From Oscillospiraceae bacterium (GTDB lineage Bacteria > Bacillota > Clostridia > Oscillospirales > Ruminococcaceae), in the NCBI GenBank assembly GCA_031280965.1, contig JAITFZ010000013.1, positions 1 through 64,000 on the forward strand: 64,000 nt of DNA, read 5' to 3'. This document shows positions 59,660 through 64,000 of the stretch, piece after piece. How positions within the stretch are numbered: position 1 is the first letter of the stretch; each line of letters begins with the position of its first letter. Made by a program: the position numbers and the translations under genes. Below the pieces are notes generated by a model. That model did not search any database. It was not told where the DNA came from and was given only the letters and a program-made list of their open reading frames with translations.

Positions 59660-60013
59660 ATGTTTTCGATTAGTATCAAAGGCGGCTTGCCGATTTATGA
59701 GCAGCTTTGCAGACGCATAACAGAGCTTATTTCAACAGGCGTAATGCAGAAAGACGAAAAGCTGCCCGCGGTTCGTGAAGTCGCCAAGCAGCTCGGTGTT
59801 AACCCGAATACGGTGCAAAAAGCTTACCACGCCTTAGAGCAGCAGGGGCTGATTTATTCCGTACCCGCGAAAGGCAGTTATGTGAGCAGTTCGGAAGAAG
59901 GTGTAATCTCTCTTCGCAAGAACGCAATGAAAAACTTCACAGAAAGCGTGAAAAACGCACTCGGCTGCGGAATCGAGCGCCAGGCACTCGTGGAAGCTAT
60001 AGACAGTATTTAG
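59660..60013 (+). CDS. GntR-family transcriptional regulator, YtrA subfamily
   Basis: The 117-residue protein starts MFSISIKGGLPIYEQLCRRITELISTGVMQKDEKLPAVREVAKQLGVNPNTVQKAYHALEQQGLIYSVPAKGSYV, the GntR winged helix, followed by a very short C-terminal tail, as in YtrA. YtrA repressors control the ABC transporter genes they precede. AGGAGG precedes the ATG. Confidence 0.92.
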   Translation: MFSISIKGGLPIYEQLCRRITELISTGVMQKDEKLPAVREVAKQLGVNPNTVQKAYHALEQQGLIYSVPAKGSYVSSSEEGVISLRKNAMKNFTESVKNALGCGIERQALVEAIDSI

Positions 60014-60025
60014 GAGGGAAAATTA

Positions 60026-60928
60026 ATGATAAAAATTGCAAATGCAGTTAAAACCTTTGACGGTTATGCGGCGGTTGACGGGATTGACCTTGAAATCCCG
60101 AAAGGCAGCGCATACGGGTTGATTGGCTCGAACGGCGCGGGAAAATCCACGCTTCTGCGAATTCTTTCGGGGATTTACACCCTTGATTCGGGGGAGGCTA
60201 CCGTAGACGGGCAGTTCGTTTACGATAATCCGGCTATAAAGGAGCGAATCTTCTTTGTCAATGACGAAACGGTGCAGTGGAACAATTATAATCTGCCCGA
60301 AATGCGCGATTACTTTAAAACATTCTACCCTAAGTTCTCGGAGCAGAACTTTGAAACAATGAGAAGCGTACTCGGCTTACCCGCCGACAGACGGCTCGCA
60401 ACCTTCTCGAAAGGCATGAAGCGGCAGGCGTTCGCGATATGCGGTATTTCATGCCGCCCGGACTTCCTGTATCTTGATGAAGCGTTTGACGGGCTTGACC
60501 CCACGATGAGGATTGTCGTCAAGAAAATGCTCGTAGACGCTATGCTCGATAACGAAATGACGGTTATTATTTCGTCGCATAACCTGTTCGAGATTGATGA
60601 ATTCTGCGACAGGGCGGGACTGCTTCATAAAGGCAAAATCGTATTCGACCGCGAGCTTGACAGTTTAAAGGGCAACATTCAAAAGATTCAGACGGCTTTC
60701 GACAGGCATTACGAGAAAGAAGATTTCGAGGACATTGAAATACTGCACTTTGAGCGTAACAGAAGCGTGGTTTACATCATAGCCAAGGGCGAACCGGAAG
60801 AATTAAAAGCAAAGATTTCCGCTAAAGAACCGAAAATTTTAGACATGGTTCCGCTTAGCTTAGAAGAAATATTCATCTATGAATTGGAGGTACTCGGATA
60901 TGATTTCCAGAATAGCCAAACTCAATAA
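60026..60928 (+). CDS. ABC transporter ATP-binding protein
   Basis: The 300-residue ATPase has Walker A GSNGAGKST, an unusual signature (FSKGMKRQAFAICGIS), Walker B LYLDEAFDGLDP and switch His in IISSHNL. It follows the GntR gene by 12 bp and precedes the permease, with which it overlaps by 29 bp. YtrB-like. Confidence 0.92.
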   Translation: MIKIANAVKTFDGYAAVDGIDLEIPKGSAYGLIGSNGAGKSTLLRILSGIYTLDSGEATVDGQFVYDNPAIKERIFFVNDETVQWNNYNLPEMRDYFKTFYPKFSEQNFETMRSVLGLPADRRLATFSKGMKRQAFAICGISCRPDFLYLDEAFDGLDPTMRIVVKKMLVDAMLDNEMTVIISSHNLFEIDEFCDRAGLLHKGKIVFDRELDSLKGNIQKIQTAFDRHYEKEDFEDIEILHFERNRSVVYIIAKGEPEELKAKISAKEPKILDMVPLSLEEIFIYELEVLGYDFQNSQTQ

Positions 60929-63164
60929 CACTAATAATGGCTTTTTAAAATATGCCGCCTACAGAATCTATACAATGAAATCACACCTGATTATCCTGTG
61001 TATCTGTAGCGTACTCGGCTTTCCTATGCTTATGATTGCGCTTTCGGTTCAGCTTAACTTAGAGCGCACACATCATGCGTACAACTCATACAGACAGGGC
61101 GTTGACATGTTCGCGGGCATAAGCATCTTTCTTGCCGTGGTGTCGGCTGTCGTCGTAGCACTCCTGACTTATACAGGCGGTGTAAACTGCTACGACTATT
61201 ACAACCGCCGCGAAAAGGTTGACAAGAGCTGGTCGCTCCCGATAAAAAGCAGACACAGATTCTGGGGCGACTTCGCCGCCGGAATAGTTCCCGTAGCGAC
61301 TGCTTATATAATAAGCTCGGTTGTAGGATTTTTCATCATGTCGGTCGGCTTCCCAAAGCAACTTTTAGCCGATAATCCGTTAATCCTTCCGGCCGTTGCA
61401 TCGGGCATGTTTATAGGATTGCTGACATTATTATCGGTTTTCATTGTTTCGGTGTTCTGTGCGGCTTTGTGCGGCAGAGTTTATGAAACCGTGGTTTATC
61501 CCGCGCTCATTTGCGGCATAATCCCTGCGCTGATTGGGCTTATCGGGAGCATGATTTTCCTTAATGTGTGGCAGATTGATATTACAAGCCAGCTTTTCAA
61601 TGTGCTTACCGGCACTTCGCCCGGCGGATTCTTTATCGGTTCCCTTAATCAGTTGTTCAATGCGCCATTTGCGCCATTTGTACGTGCGGAGTCCATAATA
61701 AAGAACCTGACATTCCTTAAACCCGGAATAATCATACCCTTCATACTTGTTAACGCCGCTTTTCTTATAGGCGCATTTTACCTCAGCAAGAAGCGCGGCG
61801 CCGAAGGAACGGGTCAGTCCTTTGTTTTCAGGAAAGCGCTTGAAATTCTGATTTCGCTTGTAGTTTTCTGCATAACCGCAGTATTCTGCTTCGGAATAGC
61901 AAACGACGCAGCGCTTACGCCGGGGTTGCTGTTCGGGCTTATTATGTGTACGGGAATTGCGTTTTTGATTCTCGATGTATCGGCTAAGCGCGGCTTCAAG
62001 AAAATGGGTAAAGCGTTTTTCCGATATGCGATTATACTGACCTGTTCAATTGTGGTTTCTAACGTACTGCTGATGACGAATGGCTTCGGCGCGGGTAAAT
62101 ATGTGCCTCCGCTCAACAGGATTCAAAGCGCCGCTATAAGAGTAAACTTCTTAGACAGCATGACGATAATCGGCGGGTATAACGTTGTGCAGTTTAAAGA
62201 CAGAGAGGCTGTCGAGCTGATTCGTCTGCTTAATATCGAAAGCAACGAAAACCCCTATAATTACAGAAACAGAAGACTACTTAGTGTATCTGTGCGGGAA
62301 AGCTGGCAATCGGTCACTTACACCCTAAATAACGGCAACAGCATAAAAAGAAACCTCCGCTTAAACGAAGCGCAGGTCGAAAGACTGCTTCCGCTTGTTG
62401 TAAGCGATGATTACAAGGCCGCTCATCTTGACTATATCGAAAGCTGGCTCGCGGAAAAAGACAACGTGGAAGGTCACGTGCTAATGACGTCGCTTTCACA
62501 GGCGTATACTTCTTACGGCGGAGCCGATGTGAATGTGTTCAGGCTTTATGGAGCGTTCAAAGCCGACTATCTCGCCGAAACTTTTGAGCAGAGATTTAAC
62601 TCGGACGGCAAGGTTTTAGGTATACTCTCGCTTGACTTCCACGAGATGGAACTTTCCCCCAACGGCAGAACCTATCAAATCGCGAGTACGCGGAACTTGC
62701 TTGTCCATGTACTGCCGCATTACAAGAATCTTATAAGAGAGCTTGAGTTGCAGGGCTTTGATGTCAGCGGCGGAATGGGCGAAGCGGTTGCAAATTCATA
62801 CCCGATGGATATAGCAATCATAAAAGCCGATTATATCGGAGCGAACCTTCATACATCTGAAATTAATTACGACAGCTGGTTCTACATCGACCTCAGAGCC
62901 GATGCGAGAGTGGCGGAACTTTTAGATGCGCTTATCGATGTGGCTCAACCCTCGCACCTCGTACAGGGAGAAGGATACCTCCTTTACGTTGTTGGCGGCT
63001 TCAAGCACGCACGCGCATTATATTACGTTATTCCGCCCGCCTATAATCATCTCGCACAGGAACTGCACCAAATTGCGCGGCAGATGTCGCCCGAATGGGA
63101 ATGGGGCGGTATTAAGGACTTACACGAGCATTATATGCCCGAAGAGAGCGGTTATGTAGTATAA
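60900..63164 (+). CDS. ABC transporter permease with a large extracellular domain
   Basis: ATG at 60900 (MISRIAKLNNTNNG) with TTGGAGGT at 8 nt gives 754 residues; an upstream ATG at 60879 is less likely. The N-terminal half has several membrane helices (about residues 25-420, including FGIANDAALTPGLLFGLIMCTGIAFLI), and the C-terminal half is a soluble domain (about 420-754) with LRLLNIESNENPYNYRN and LAETFEQRFNSDGKVLGIL. The latter probably faces outside. The partner ATPase and GntR repressor precede it; substrate unknown. Confidence 0.85.
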   Translation: MISRIAKLNNTNNGFLKYAAYRIYTMKSHLIILCICSVLGFPMLMIALSVQLNLERTHHAYNSYRQGVDMFAGISIFLAVVSAVVVALLTYTGGVNCYDYYNRREKVDKSWSLPIKSRHRFWGDFAAGIVPVATAYIISSVVGFFIMSVGFPKQLLADNPLILPAVASGMFIGLLTLLSVFIVSVFCAALCGRVYETVVYPALICGIIPALIGLIGSMIFLNVWQIDITSQLFNVLTGTSPGGFFIGSLNQLFNAPFAPFVRAESIIKNLTFLKPGIIIPFILVNAAFLIGAFYLSKKRGAEGTGQSFVFRKALEILISLVVFCITAVFCFGIANDAALTPGLLFGLIMCTGIAFLILDVSAKRGFKKMGKAFFRYAIILTCSIVVSNVLLMTNGFGAGKYVPPLNRIQSAAIRVNFLDSMTIIGGYNVVQFKDREAVELIRLLNIESNENPYNYRNRRLLSVSVRESWQSVTYTLNNGNSIKRNLRLNEAQVERLLPLVVSDDYKAAHLDYIESWLAEKDNVEGHVLMTSLSQAYTSYGGADVNVFRLYGAFKADYLAETFEQRFNSDGKVLGILSLDFHEMELSPNGRTYQIASTRNLLVHVLPHYKNLIRELELQGFDVSGGMGEAVANSYPMDIAIIKADYIGANLHTSEINYDSWFYIDLRADARVAELLDALIDVAQPSHLVQGEGYLLYVVGGFKHARALYYVIPPAYNHLAQELHQIARQMSPEWEWGGIKDLHEHYMPEESGYVV

Positions 63165-63227
63165 TCCTTTCCCCTTTATTATATCTTATTATATTTTGCC
63201 GACGATGAAATAAATTCAGTGTCAGCG

Positions 63228-63265
63228 CCCCGCTCCTGTAAAGCAGGAACGGGGGTTCTTTTTTT
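63228..63265 (+). terminator. Terminator after the GntR-ABC operon
   Basis: CCCCGCTCCTG/CAGGAACGGGG (one mismatch) forms a stem with a short loop, followed by TTCTTTTTTT. A strong rho-independent terminator. Confidence 0.88.
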
Positions 63266-63289
63266 ATATCCCGCGGCATAGAATGAGGT

Positions 63290-64000
63290 ATGATAAAAGC
63301 CAGAACAAGACCGCGGGGGGCGGCGGCATTTGAGCAGGCGGTGGAATTTTTACCCGTGTTTAAAGACAAGCTGTTGCCGCTCCCGTCGCATATGCGCGAA
63401 AGCGCGAGAGAAATCCGTCTGCGCGCAGGGCAGGCTATTGCCGTTGAACTAATGCAGGACAGGCTTTACATAAACGCGCAGGTCACGCCTGAAGACCTGA
63501 AGAACCTGATTGAGCTTTTCTGCGACTATTCGATTCACAGCTATGCGCGTCAGCTTTCGCAGGGGTTCATTACGCTTGAAGGCGGACATAGGGCGGGTTT
63601 TTGCGGCACAGCGGTTACAGAAGACGATAAAGTTAAGGCAATCCGCGATATAACCTCAATAAACCTGCGTATAGCGCGGGAATTTACAGGTTGTTCGGAC
63701 GAGCTTTTTAACAGTGTGCAATCAGCCGACATGAAAAGCCTGTTGATTATCGGTAAACCTATGAGCGCGAAGACAACGGTTTTGCGCGATTTTGCACGGA
63801 ATTTATCTGACAGCGGCTATAAAACCGCCGTTATTGACGAGCGCGGGGAACTCGCCGCTAAATATAAGGGTGTAATTACCGCCGACCTCGGAGCAAACAC
63901 CGATGTACTTGACAGCTTCCCTAAAAAAGCGGGGTTTGTTACGGCACTCCGCGCACTTTCGCCGGACTTCATAGTTTGTGATGAAATAGCGGGCGCTTTC
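63290..64000 (+). CDS. spoIIIAA: Stage III sporulation protein AA (3' end outside window)
   Basis: 237 codons are visible from the ATG at 63290 (a GAGG lies very close upstream) and the gene continues off the right edge. It matches SpoIIIAA: AREIRLRAGQAIAVEL, HSYARQLSQGFITLEGGHRAGFCGTAV and the Asp/Glu-rich Walker B FIVCDEIA. The Walker A loop reads GKPMSAKTT where the family has GPPxxGKTT, so the Gly before the Lys is Ala. SpoIIIAA is the secretion-type ATPase of the channel between mother cell and forespore; the rest of the spoIIIA operon should follow. Confidence 0.93.
   Translation, partial: MIKARTRPRGAAAFEQAVEFLPVFKDKLLPLPSHMRESAREIRLRAGQAIAVELMQDRLYINAQVTPEDLKNLIELFCDYSIHSYARQLSQGFITLEGGHRAGFCGTAVTEDDKVKAIRDITSINLRIAREFTGCSDELFNSVQSADMKSLLIIGKPMSAKTTVLRDFARNLSDSGYKTAVIDERGELAAKYKGVITADLGANTDVLDSFPKKAGFVTALRALSPDFIVCDEIAGAF

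Noticed and set aside
1-64000. CRISPR arrays, tRNA or rRNA genes
   Set aside because: No regularly spaced repeats, no cloverleaf-like sequence and no rRNA signatures were seen in the intergenic gaps.

Overview
The window looks like a chromosomal segment of an anaerobic, endospore-forming Firmicute of the Clostridia (Oscillospirales-like is my guess). The evidence is a GerA-type spore-germination operon, the start of spoIIIAA, a Gram-positive nusA-infB operon with ylxR/ylxQ, adjacent Asp23 and FakA-like genes, and strong TTGACA-N17-TATAAT promoters. There are no rRNA or tRNA genes and no CRISPR array.

Region 1 (1-9.45 kb) is a mobile element or prophage remnant. On the minus strand it carries an ImmA/IrrE peptidase, a long structured leader with its own promoter and two terminators, a PIN-toxin pair, a VWA protein, and fragments of ssb and parB. 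Next to these is a diversity-generating retroelement (DGR) in the order variable protein, Avd, template repeat, reverse transcriptase. The plus strand has a terminase fragment joined in frame to a SHOCT protein, then a large serine integrase. The DGR is the main discovery. TR (5186-5296) and VR (5786-5896) align without gaps exactly 600 bp apart and differ only where the coding-sense TR has A (12 of 26 A; 0 of 85 other bases). A hairpin with an 8-bp stem and 4-nt loop lies just downstream of VR. The reverse transcriptase ends just before its YxDD box, at a junction with parB, so this copy looks freshly crippled.

Region 2 (9.45-25.4 kb, minus strand): a translation/transcription operon runs rimP-nusA-ylxR-ylxQ-infB-rbfA-nrnA-truB-ribF-gltX, followed by a Gld-type ABC transporter set with a DUF4340 protein. 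Upstream of it are a small secreted protein gene, a decayed paralogue and a patch of palindromic repeats.

Region 3 (25.4-39.9 kb, mostly plus): a membrane protein, a carboxypeptidase-like protein that has lost its active-site residues, PBP1A, an RNA methyltransferase, a small accessory islet with two XRE regulators, the UPF0210/ACT pair, a PHP phosphatase, an Lrp regulator, an aminotransferase, ispE, asp23 and fakA.

Region 4 (39.9-64 kb): a two-component system split by a Wzy/O-antigen-ligase-like gene, a YqhQ-PrmC fusion, recA, a coiled-coil/zinc-ribbon protein, recX, rimO, pgsA, leuS, a second carboxypeptidase-like lipoprotein, the gerA operon with an extra 49-residue membrane protein, a convergent Ca2+-type ATPase, a GntR-controlled ABC transporter, and spoIIIAA running off the window end.
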